This document shows, piece by piece, positions 9,201 through 15,289 of a stretch of 64,000 bases of DNA (position 1 is the first letter of the stretch; each line of letters begins with the position of its first letter). Position numbers and translations under genes: made by a program. The notes under the pieces were generated by a model, which had not been told where the DNA came from, did no database searches, and worked only from the letters and a program-made list of their open reading frames with translations. This DNA is from JAXMAR01 sp046350295. Lineage in GTDB: Bacteria > Planctomycetota > Planctomycetia > Gemmatales > Gemmataceae. The stretch is taken from contig JAXMAR010000006.1 of assembly GCA_046350295.1 (NCBI GenBank), positions 124,001 through 188,000 on the forward strand, in the 5' to 3' direction.

Positions 9201-10007
9201 CGAGATGCCGGCCAGGCTTTCCACCGCGGAGCGGATCAGGTCGACGCCGACGCCGCAGTTGAAGCCGACGGCCAGCGCGTCGAAGTGGGACACGGAGACG
9301 TAGAACGCTTCCGGCGACTGGGCCAGCAGCGTGCGGCCGTTCTCGTAGATGGTGCCGGAAACAATGGTAGGCAGGCGGACGCCATGCTCGGAGCGGTACT
9401 TGTCGATCGCGAACAGGCAGGCTTTTAGGACGAGGATGTCGTTGCCCGTTTCGACGGCGAGGAGATCGACGCCCCCCTCGACGAGGGCCGCGACCTGTTC
9501 GTAGTAGCTGTTGACGAAGTCGTCGAAGGAGTAGGTGCGGCTGCCGAGGTCGGGTCGGCCGGGCTCGATGTAGAGCGTCTTGTTGGTGGGGCCGATGCTG
9601 CCGCAGACGAAGCGCGGCTTGTCGGGGTTACGGCGCGTGTAATCGTCGGCGGCGCGGCGAGCGAGCTTGGCGGCCTTGACGTTGATCTCGCGGGTCAGGT
9701 CCGAGAGGGCGAACTCTTCGAGGCCGAGGCGATTGCCATTGAAGGTGCAGGTCTCGATGATGTCGGCCCCGGCCTCGAGGTAAGCGCGGTGGATGTCCTC
9801 GATCATCCTTGGCTGGGTGAGGACGAGGGCCTCGGTGCAGTTCTTGAGGAGCTTGGGGTGGGTCTTGAAGCGTTCGCCGCGATAATCCTCCTCGCCCGGG
9901 CTTTTCGAGTAGATCAGGGCGCCCATCGAGCCGTCGAGCAGGAGGATGCGCTGGCCGATCAGTTCCTCCAGCGCGTCGTGTGTGTTCATCTGCAGCAACT
10001 GCGACAT
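6261..10007 (-). CDS. metH: cobalamin-dependent methionine synthase
   Basis: A full-length 1248-residue MetH, which transfers the methyl group of 5-methyltetrahydrofolate to homocysteine through cobalamin. Homocysteine-binding domain: about 1-335, with zinc cysteines in GFNCGVG (about 249) and GGCCGTT (about 316). Pterin-binding domain: about 355-620. B12-binding domain: about 650-900, with the ligand motif DVHDIGKN near 765. SAM-binding reactivation domain: C-terminal, with RPAAGYPSCPDHSEK near 1155. The ATG at 10007 has AGGAG 7 nt upstream. Oddity: the linker between LADYVAP and ADYVGGFAV carries an extra stretch encoded by a GC-rich hairpin at 6803-6833. The upstream region holds a structured leader ending in a terminator. 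Confidence 0.97.
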   Translation of the reverse strand: MSQLLQMNTHDALEELIGQRILLLDGSMGALIYSKSPGEEDYRGERFKTHPKLLKNCTEALVLTQPRMIEDIHRAYLEAGADIIETCTFNGNRLGLEEFALSDLTREINVKAAKLARRAADDYTRRNPDKPRFVCGSIGPTNKTLYIEPGRPDLGSRTYSFDDFVNSYYEQVAALVEGGVDLLAVETGNDILVLKACLFAIDKYRSEHGVRLPTIVSGTIYENGRTLLAQSPEAFYVSVSHFDALAVGFNCGVGVDLIRSAVESLAGISRKPISVYPNAGLPDGMGGFRGLGKDGTARALGEFARKGWVNIVGGCCGTTPEWIAAFAREIEDVPPRRDVDVPSWSYYSGQEVLVVRPETNFVMVGERCNITGSAKFKRLIKEGNFDAAVAVAREQAQNGANALDVNMDADLIDGVEAMTRFLYLIANEPDISKLPIMVDSSKWEIIEAGLKCIQGKAIVNSISLKEGEEKFLDQARLCRRYGAAVVVMAFDEEGQAVTAERKVAICDRAHRLLTEEVGFASEDIIFDTNILTIGTGMEEHNNYAVEFFEAVRELKRLLPLCKTSGGVSNVSFSFRGKDVVREAMNAVFLYHAIRAGLDMGIVNPNQLQVYEDIPKDLLEHIEDVVLNRRPDATDRLLAFSEKLGGKEKTAAQAEAWRAGTVEERLKHALVSGISDYIEKDVEEARQKYPRPLSIIEGPLMDGMNVVGDLFGSGKMFLPQVVKSARVMKQAVNYLHPFMEAEKKASGTVHKARGKVLLATVRGDVHDIGKNIVGVVLGCNNFEVIDLGVMTPCEKILETARKEGVDMIGLSGLITPSLDEMVHVAKEMQREGFSMPLLIGGATTSAKHTAVKIAPAYDKEVVYVKDASRCVGVVEKLLRPEARAELDKANRVEQERDREAFRKRRERKLVPYAEASAKRFHLDWKHGEIAKPAFVGTRVLHDFPIAELAPYIDWSPFFMAWELKGKFPQIFNDPVVGKEAKDLFDKANALLQKLIKQKQLRAEAVYGFFPANSQGDDIIVWTDESRKEERARLFMLRQQWEREGQMSFRSLADYVAPVTPLSPSDMGRGAGGAGVPLADYVGGFAVSAGFGAHELVMKYKKELDDYNAIMVEALADRLAEAFAEYLHERARHDWGYGKSEHLSKEDLIEEKYRGIRPAAGYPSCPDHSEKATLWKLLDAEAKTGIKLTDTYAMWPGASVSGLYFAHPQATYFAVDMVTRDQVESYAQRKGLSVAEVERWLGANLAYETR
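6803..6833. repeat. palindromic insertion inside metH
   Basis: CCCCTCTCCCC (6803-6813) and GGGGGAGAGGGG (6822-6833) form an 11-bp hairpin within the metH reading frame. It adds the residues PLSPSDMGRGAGG to the loop between two conserved motifs of the reactivation domain, keeping the frame open. The sequence resembles dispersed GC-rich palindromes. Confidence 0.7.
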
Positions 10008-10094
10008 TCCCCACTCCTTACGAAGATTACGCTTGTCTTCAAATTAGACGAAAGGGAGAGGAGAAACGAGTCGGATTTGGGCGCCTCCGCGCCG

Positions 10095-10122
10095 TTTAGC
10101 CCCGGTTCGCAGAACCGGGCGG
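10095..10122 (-). repeat. CCGCCCCGGTTC palindrome family, copy a
   Basis: TTTAGCCCCGGTTCGCAGAACCGGGCGGG is the reverse-orientation copy of a short palindrome also found at 10175, 43630 and 63633. The paired arms are CCCGGTTC and GAACCGGG around a 3-nt loop. Confidence 0.75.
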
Positions 10123-10174
10123 GCGAGGTCGCTCGGACCGCGGATAGCGCGCTATCGACCGGCTTGGGGGCGTG

Positions 10175-10207
10175 GTCCGCCCCGGTTCCGCGAACCGGGG
10201 CTAAACG
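10175..10207 (+). repeat. CCGCCCCGGTTC palindrome family, copy b
   Basis: The arms CCCCGGTTC and GAACCGGGG surround CGC, flanked by TCCG on one side and CTAAACG on the other. The flank GGGGCGTGGTCCG resembles that of the copy at 63633, so the repeat unit extends beyond the hairpin. Confidence 0.8.
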
Positions 10208-10246
10208 AAAAAAGGGCCGGGCCGGCATTCCTTGCCGGCCCGGCCC
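10208..10246 (-). terminator. rho-independent terminator upstream of metH (minus strand)
   Basis: On the minus strand a perfect 14-bp stem GGGCCGGGCCGGCA/TGCCGGCCCGGCCC with a 5-nt loop is followed by six T. It points towards metH but lies about 200 nt before its start codon, with no protein gene upstream. It therefore either ends a non-coding transcript or attenuates a metH leader. Confidence 0.85.
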
Positions 10247-10500
10247 GATCGTGGTCGGACGCGTCCATGCTCCAGGACCAACCCCGCCAGGCGCTCGGCG
10301 CCGGGTGCGGGGATTTCCCTTCTTGCGAAGGGCGGCGGCGACCAGGCTTCATGCCCGGCGTCGTCCGTTTACAAGCATCCAGCCTTGAAGAATGCTCCCT
10401 AGGAGAGAGCTCCCGACCCTCGCACTCCGTAACGTATGCGTAGGCCTTCCTTGGCCTGGGCGGAGCATTCTTCAAGACTGGAACTTGGCTTCATGACCGC
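10208..10500 (-). ncRNA. candidate structured leader or stand-alone ncRNA upstream of metH
   Basis: Read on the minus strand, this segment starts with a 20-bp helix (arms 10462-10481 and 10379-10398, one G-U wobble) enclosing about 63 nt with small internal stems such as AGGCC/GGCCT. Next come a CCCTTC-GCAA-GAAGGG hairpin with a GNRA loop and a CCCCGC/GCGGGG closed arm. It ends at the perfect terminator 10208-10246. It does not match the cobalamin, SAM or SAH riboswitch cores, RNase P RNA, tmRNA, 6S or SRP RNA signatures that I know. Known: metH genes are often controlled by RNA. Inferred: this is a cis-acting attenuator or a separate ncRNA. Confidence 0.45.
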
Positions 10501-10777
10501 GCGCACTCGGGGCGCGGCTCAGGGGCAAGTTTCAGCGTTCGCGTCTCAAAAGAAAGAAGGTTCTGAGCTACCGACCGGAGATCCAGGATCGCCGGCCCTC
10601 TGGATAGGAGGCGGCCGGTGACTGTCAGCGGAGAGTGGCGTGCTGAAAATCGTTCGATCCAAAGGATCACTCGCAATGCCAGGACACGGAGCGTACATGC
10701 CGCTTGCTGTTGTCCGGTGGTCGTCGGGTGGGCCGCGTTGGGCGGCCGCGTTCGATTGATGAGGGGCAGGATAACGT

Positions 10778-11034
10778 TTGCAGCTGAAAAGTCAACACAC
10801 AAAGCCGGGCTTCGCAGCTGCAAAATGGCTTTTGTGGCCCAAGCCCTTGAGGGACAAAGGCAAAGAAAAAAAGAATTTTCGCTTTGTGAAACGATGGCGA
10901 GCCGGCTCGATGAAATACGGCAAAAAACGACAAGAAGGTCCGCAAAGCGGCCGCGCGACGGGCCCGGTCGCAAGCGATTACCATGTCAGGCGAAAGCATA
11001 TTTACAGCTGTAAGACGCGCTGTTGCAGCTGCAA
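10778..11034. promoter_or_regulatory. four CAGCTG-centred palindromes (possible operators)
   Basis: CAGCTG cores lie at 10781, 10815, 11005 and 11026. Two are perfect 12-nt palindromes, TTACAGCTGTAA and TTGCAGCTGCAA, with centres exactly 21 bp apart, that is two helical turns. The other two are near-palindromes with centres 34 bp apart. TACAnnTGTA is the core of BlaI/CopY-type operators, so such a repressor is one candidate. The sites lie between divergent metH and the YHS-domain gene. Confidence 0.45.
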
Positions 11035-11165
11035 ACCGGCGGTCGCCCGCGACTTGGCCGCGGCGAGGTCCGCTCCCTCTCAGAACTTTCTCACGGGCCC
11101 GCGGTTAATTCTTTAGGAGGCGCCCGTCTCCTCTATTGACGTGCTTCCCTTTTCAGGAGCCTGCG

Positions 11166-11873
11166 ATGCGTCTAGTTGCCTGCGTCTTCTCCCTCCTCGC
11201 GGTGGCGCTGCTCGTCGAGAACGCCTCCTCCGACGCCAAGAGCAAGCGCGAACGGCTCGCTCCCCTGGGCGGCCTTGTCGGGACCTGGAACGCGACCGGC
11301 GTACCCGCCGGCTCCAAGGAGGAGCAGCAGAAAGGCTTCTGGACCGAGACCATCAACTGCGAGTGGCAATTCAAGAAGGACGACGCCTGGCTCAAGCTCG
11401 CGTTCGCCAAGGGCAAGCACTTCGTCTCCGGCGAGATCCGCCCCATCCCCGACAAGGACGAGTTCGAGGTGCGCCTAACGACAACCGACAAGGCAACGCT
11501 GCTCTACACCGGCACGATGAAAGGCAAGGCGCTGACCGCCGTCCGCACCGACGCCGACAAGAATGAGGAGCAAAAGCTTATCTTCACCATCCTGCACGAG
11601 AACCGCATCCTCTACCGCTACGAGACGCGGGCCGCCGGCAAGGGCATCTTCTACCGCAAGTACCAGGTCGGCGCCACCAAGGACGGCGTCGCCTTCGCCG
11701 TGGGCGATGGCCGCCCCGAGTGCATCGTCTCCGGCGGCCTGGGGACAACGGCGGTGAGCTACATGGGCAAGACCTACTATGTCTGCTGCAGCGGCTGCCG
11801 CGCGGAGTTTTTGGAGAACCCGAAGAAGTACATCGACGAGTATGAGGCGAAGGCGAAGAAGAAATCCAAGTGA
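11166..11873 (+). CDS. secreted protein with C-terminal YHS/TRASH-like metal-binding domain
   Basis: A 235-residue protein with an N-terminal signal peptide (MRLVACVFSLLAVALLVEN). A central region resembles lipocalin-like or DUF domains that score a difference from a reference (LGGLVGTWNATGVPAG). The C-terminal module has GKTYYVCCSGCRAEFLENP, where the CCxxC cysteines and following Phe/Asn fit a YHS-type metal-binding domain. The ATG at 11166 has AGGAG about 6 nt upstream. It is expected to be exported. The metal and function are not determined by sequence. Confidence 0.75.
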   Translation: MRLVACVFSLLAVALLVENASSDAKSKRERLAPLGGLVGTWNATGVPAGSKEEQQKGFWTETINCEWQFKKDDAWLKLAFAKGKHFVSGEIRPIPDKDEFEVRLTTTDKATLLYTGTMKGKALTAVRTDADKNEEQKLIFTILHENRILYRYETRAAGKGIFYRKYQVGATKDGVAFAVGDGRPECIVSGGLGTTAVSYMGKTYYVCCSGCRAEFLENPKKYIDEYEAKAKKKSK

Positions 11874-11880
11874 GATGCCA

Positions 11881-12111
11881 TCACCTGGTTGGCGCGAGGC
11901 GGATGTCTTCCAGCGTGATCATATCGATCGCGTATTGAACGCATGCACGCAGATCGTCCGGATGTAGCTCCGGAAAGTAATCTCGACCGATCTCCGCCAA
12001 GGACAGATTCTCTGTGAGTAGTTCAAGAACATCCTGGACGGGAATCCTTGTGCCGGCCACGCACGGCTTGCCGAAATGGATGGCGGGATTGACAGCGATG
12101 CGCGGATTCAT
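11881..12111 (-). CDS. DUF433-family protein (antitoxin-like)
   Basis: A 76-residue protein matching DUF433: MNPRIAVNPAIHFGKPCVAGTRIPV at the N-terminus, then a winged-helix-like half (LLTENLSLAEIGRDYFPEL). DUF433 proteins often act as antitoxins beside a DUF5615/PIN-like toxin. No such partner is adjacent: the upstream gene is a zinc-ribbon membrane protein. The ATG at 12111 gives the canonical N-terminus. Confidence 0.8.
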   Translation of the reverse strand: MNPRIAVNPAIHFGKPCVAGTRIPVQDVLELLTENLSLAEIGRDYFPELHPDDLRACVQYAIDMITLEDIRLAPTR

Positions 12112-12131
12112 CGGTTGATCCTTCGGATGAT

Positions 12132-12695
12132 TTAGTCGCCCACGAGCAGCTGGCCGCGCTGTCTGCCTTCGGCCAACCGCTTGTCGAGGTCTTCGCCGTT
12201 CGGGTCGTAGTGCTTGCAGGCCATCGCGCGCCAAATCAAGATGCCCGCCCCCACCGCGAGGAGCCCAGCGGCCCAGAGAATCGATTCATCTACTATTTCT
12301 TCGGCAGCCCTTGCGTTCGGTGGCCAGAAGACTGCTCCAACAGTCATGACCAGCGGCAGCACAAGGCCGAGCAGGATAAAGATGCCGAGGATTTTCACGC
12401 GGCGAAGATGACGACGCCGCGCCGTCGGCAACATGTCTGCCTGTATCCAGCCGCATGCCGGACAGGGAACCACTTCGATTGCCGCATCCAACTGTTTTTT
12501 CAGGTCATGCGCCGCTATGCGTTGGGCCAGGGCTTTGGCGCCTTCCCCCTCCGAGCTGATAAGGTGGATCGCCTGACCTTGGCTCAACCTTCGCACTTCA
12601 TAGACATATTTCTTGCCGCAAGTTTCGCATGAAACGATCTTCGCGGCGGAACCGACGGCGCTCGCATAAACGATTCTGGCGATAGGAATTGCCAT
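12132..12695 (-). CDS. zinc-ribbon membrane protein
   Basis: About 187 residues. An N-terminal CxxC (CETCGKKYVYEV), a second CxxC (CPACGWIQADM) and two hydrophobic segments (around ILGIFILLGLVLPLVMTVGA and LWAAGLLAVGAGILIW) suggest a split zinc ribbon in the cytosol next to a two-TM anchor. The start at 12695 puts MAIPIARIVYAS first. Function unknown. It is 20 nt upstream of the DUF433 gene and may be cotranscribed. Confidence 0.6.
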   Translation of the reverse strand: MAIPIARIVYASAVGSAAKIVSCETCGKKYVYEVRRLSQGQAIHLISSEGEGAKALAQRIAAHDLKKQLDAAIEVVPCPACGWIQADMLPTARRRHLRRVKILGIFILLGLVLPLVMTVGAVFWPPNARAAEEIVDESILWAAGLLAVGAGILIWRAMACKHYDPNGEDLDKRLAEGRQRGQLLVGD

Positions 12696-12801
12696 GGCGT
12701 AGCCTTCCCATGTGACACTCGGCGCCCCAGTAGCGCCGCTTTCAGCACCCACCTGTGCAGGAACGCCGAGGTTGGCCGTTTGTGAAAGCCGACGCAGCCA
12801 A

Positions 12802-13153
12802 TCAGGAGCCGCCCAGCGCTACGGCCCCCTTGCGGGCGCTACGCCAAGCCTTGTATCGCGGCCGGGCCTGCAGGGCCAAAACTCCAGCGACCAGCAGCGC
12901 GGCGCCGACGACCAGCCCGCCGGCCGATAGCGCGACAACAACACCCGTGGACCCGATCACGCTATGCTCGCCGCTGAGGGCCAGTAGCCAGCGTCTTTCC
13001 CGGCAGGCTGGCGACGAACTCGGGCTCCATCCGAGGCGCCTCGTCCGTCGCGGACGCCTTCTCCAGCAGCCGGCGGCAGTTTGGACAACGACCCGCTTCC
13101 TGCTCGCGCCTCGTGAGCGGTGTGCCGCAACCCGGACACTCAATGACGGACAT
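12802..13153 (-). pseudogene. zinc-ribbon/TM protein with a frameshift
   Basis: The N-terminal half (MSVIECPGCGTPLTRREQE...CPNC, start 13153) is a zinc ribbon with two CxxC pairs. The C-terminal half, in another frame (SGEHSVIGSTGVVVALSAG and on to a stop at 12802), is a clean TM helix with a basic tail. The switch occurs near 12990. Together they make a plausible protein of about 115 residues resembling other small zinc-ribbon membrane proteins here. Real disruption or an assembly indel are both possible. Confidence 0.55.
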
Positions 13154-13344
13154 GGCGCTCTCCCGCGGGATCCCGTGCGTGAAGTGGCGGTGGGGCCGTC
13201 CCACGTTGCTCTACATCATATCCTGCGGATCAAGCCACCTCGACGCCATGCGGCACTCGGCCCTCCCGCGACACAAGGCTTGCCGGGTTGTCCTCGCGTT
13301 ATTTGTGGCGTGTCAGTCTCCCGCCAACCCACGCGCCCGGCAAG

Positions 13345-13394
13345 TTTTTTTCTTTTTTCTTGTTTTTTCTCTTGCTTTTTCTTTTTTTTTTTCC
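13345..13394 (+). other. polypyrimidine (T-rich) tract
   Basis: About 50 nt made almost only of T with single C/G interruptions, in otherwise GC-rich DNA, about 50 nt before the start of the next secreted-protein gene. It has no clear stem, so it is not a standard terminator. It could act as an upstream element or be replication-slippage DNA. Confidence 0.5.
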
Positions 13395-13446
13395 TCATCG
13401 TTGTTAGCAAGTCTCACTTCCCGACTCTCTTCTCGGAGTTCGCGTC

Positions 13447-13881
13447 ATGAACCTACACCACTTCTCGCTTTGGGGTATTCGTCGCAGCCTTGCTTTGGTC
13501 GTGCTTGTCGCTGCGACGAGCAACGGGTATGCTGGCGTCGCCGCTCAAGTCGATTCTTTTTCCGACTTTGGAGTCTCACTCAAATTTGGCAACTTCATTG
13601 CGCCCAAGGGAACCTACAGTTTGACGGCGGACGGCGGCGATACGGCGACTCTTACGTTAATCGAAGTGAAGTTGCAAAAACTGGTGGACGGCGCGTACCA
13701 GGATTACAAAGCGTTCCAGAAGTGCAATGCGGATAGCGGATTGTGGTCCGCGGCCCAGTGGTTCAACCTGCCCGCGGGAGATTACAGGGTCTTCGTGCGG
13801 ATGCATTGGGATCAGGTTGTGGGCGGCATGGAGATGAAGGACAAGACGCTTGATAATACGCAGACTATCAGCTTCAAATGA
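13447..13881 (+). CDS. secreted hypothetical protein
   Basis: 144 residues with a signal peptide (cut near NGYAGVAA). The mature part is a probable beta-sandwich with LPAGDYRVFVRMHWDQ, reminiscent of small extracellular domains. The stop codon lies 45 nt before the pseudopilin start, and a lipoprotein gene follows, so the three probably form a surface-protein operon. No family is recognised. Confidence 0.6.
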   Translation: MNLHHFSLWGIRRSLALVVLVAATSNGYAGVAAQVDSFSDFGVSLKFGNFIAPKGTYSLTADGGDTATLTLIEVKLQKLVDGAYQDYKAFQKCNADSGLWSAAQWFNLPAGDYRVFVRMHWDQVVGGMEMKDKTLDNTQTISFK

Positions 13882-13925
13882 GGGCGCGGCGGCTCTCCAT
13901 CGGACTCTTTTTCAGAGAGGGAATC

Positions 13926-14825
13926 ATGCGCGGCCGTCGAGGACTCACGCTCGTTGAGGTTCTGCTGGTCATCGCGATTCTCGCGGTGTTGCTCGCTCTG
14001 CTCGTGCCGGCGGTCCAGAAGGTACGTGCGCTGAGCGCGCGGCTCCACGATCAGAACAACATCAGACAAATCGTCCTCGGCTTCCAAAGTTACTCCACTG
14101 TCTCCGGCGGGGTGCTGCCTAGCCGCGGTCGGCGCTCGATTGTCGTCGGTCCTCCCGGGGTCACCAGCCACTCGCCGCTCTATAACATCCTCCCGTTTCT
14201 CGAGCCGCCCGCCCCGCCGCCGTATGGCGTCCCTTTTTATACCGCCAACGGCTTGCTCTGGGGTACGGAGTATGCGCTGATACCCACGTTTATCTCGCCC
14301 ACTGACCCCAGCTTGGACCGACTGGACGACTACGCGCGAACACGAGGCCCGAATTGCTACGCCGTGAATCAGCAAGTCTTCGGCAAGCCTGCCCGGCTGC
14401 CGGCATCCTTCCCGGACGGGATCTCCGCCACCATCGCCGTCGGCCAACATTACTACTACGCGGGCATGCCTGGCGTCCCAAGCTGGCGTGAGGACTATTT
14501 GACCATGTTCTACACTGAGCCGAGCCAGCTTTGGGCTGACCGAAGCGGCTGGCGCAGCTGCACGTTCGCCGACCCCGTGTGGTGGGACGTCTTGCCGGTG
14601 ACGAAGGACGGCCAAACGCTCCCGTCTATCCCCGGAGCGACGTTTCAAATGGTTCCCAATCCGCGCGCGGCCGATGGGCGCATGTTGCAGGCCACCCAGT
14701 CCGCGGGCCTGCTGGTGGGCATGTTCGACGGGAGCGTCAAGACCATTTCTCCAGGAGTCAGCCCCGCCACGTTCTGGGCCGCGGTCACTCCTGCCGGAGG
14801 GGAGGCGGTCTCGGAAGGCGAATAA
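13926..14825 (+). CDS. DUF1559 pseudopilin-like protein
   Basis: 299 residues beginning MRGRRGLTLVEVLLVIAIL, a type IV prepilin-like cleavage/methylation signal (G before L-T-L-V-E). A DUF1559 body follows with NNIRQIVLGFQSY and a terminal VGMFDGSVKTISPGVSPATFWAA block. DUF1559 proteins are hugely expanded in planctomycetes and are thought to be exported pseudopilins. GAGAGGGAATC precedes the ATG at 13926. The gene is followed at 38 nt by a lipoprotein, a common pairing. Confidence 0.85.
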   Translation: MRGRRGLTLVEVLLVIAILAVLLALLVPAVQKVRALSARLHDQNNIRQIVLGFQSYSTVSGGVLPSRGRRSIVVGPPGVTSHSPLYNILPFLEPPAPPPYGVPFYTANGLLWGTEYALIPTFISPTDPSLDRLDDYARTRGPNCYAVNQQVFGKPARLPASFPDGISATIAVGQHYYYAGMPGVPSWREDYLTMFYTEPSQLWADRSGWRSCTFADPVWWDVLPVTKDGQTLPSIPGATFQMVPNPRAADGRMLQATQSAGLLVGMFDGSVKTISPGVSPATFWAAVTPAGGEAVSEGE

Positions 14826-14862
14826 CTTCTTTGTGCTGGTTTCGCCCTTCGGGAGAGCTTCC

Positions 14863-15276
14863 ATGCGATTCATGCGCGTCGTCGTTCCTCTGTCGATGCT
14901 CCTCGGCTCGTGCGGTTGCGGCTCCTCCGCCCCCCCGCCTTTCGTCCCTGCCCAGGGTACCCTTGTCGACGCAGCGGGAAAGCCGATCTGGGGCATGCGC
15001 GTAGACTTCTGGCCAGAAGACGATCCGAAAGGCTACATCGACCGCTATGACACGATCCCCTATTGCATCAGCAGCAGCGGCGGCAAAATCGACATGCTGC
15101 TGAAGACGAAACGCGGCGTGCCCCCCGGACGCTATCGGGTCACGGTTGGCGCCATCCGGCCGCAGGACAAGAAATTGATACCCAAGAGGTACAACACCGA
15201 GGAGGAGACGCCTCTGCAAGTCACCATACCGGCCGAGGGGAAAACGGATCTGTTGTTGCGTCTCGGACCGAGTTGA
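14863..15276 (+). CDS. lipoprotein with carboxypeptidase-regulatory-like fold
   Basis: 137 residues with a lipobox-like N-terminus (VPLSMLLGSCGCGSS). A transthyretin/carboxypeptidase regulatory-like beta-sandwich follows: GTLVDAAGKPIWGMRVDFWP and GRYRVTVGAIRPQDK. Small lipoproteins of this kind routinely follow DUF1559 genes in planctomycetes. Probably lipid-anchored outside the cytoplasm. Confidence 0.75.
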   Translation: MRFMRVVVPLSMLLGSCGCGSSAPPPFVPAQGTLVDAAGKPIWGMRVDFWPEDDPKGYIDRYDTIPYCISSSGGKIDMLLKTKRGVPPGRYRVTVGAIRPQDKKLIPKRYNTEEETPLQVTIPAEGKTDLLLRLGPS

Positions 15277-15289
15277 AACGAACACCGTA

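Larger units (their letters stand above)
10018..11165. other. 1.1-kb gene-free region upstream of metH
   Basis: No convincing protein gene lies here. From the metH side it holds two copies of the CCGCCCCGGTTC palindrome (10095-10122 and 10175-10207), a minus-strand terminator (10208-10246), a highly structured stretch with a 20-bp long-range helix (10379-10481), and an AT-richer half (about 10620-11100) with four CAGCTG-centred palindromes. Promoters for metH (minus strand) and the YHS gene (plus strand) should be here. Confidence 0.6.

Noticed and set aside
6348..9428. A 1026-codon open frame antisense to metH
   Set aside because: High GC and codon bias of MetH keep this frame open; it has no family motifs and MetH homology is unmistakable.
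10152..10475. A 107-codon minus-strand ORF in the metH leader
   Set aside because: It spans the terminator and palindromic repeat and has Arg/Pro-rich, non-protein-like composition.
10400..10481. SRP RNA (domain IV-like AAGGAAGG) in the metH upstream region
   Set aside because: The GGAAGGAAGCAGCC apical signature and symmetric loop are missing; only a short AGGCC/GGCCT stem with an AAGGAA loop is present.
10018..10500. Cobalamin or SAM riboswitch for metH
   Set aside because: I could not find the B12 box or the SAM-I/SAM-II/SAH cores on the minus strand; the structure is reported as unclassified instead.
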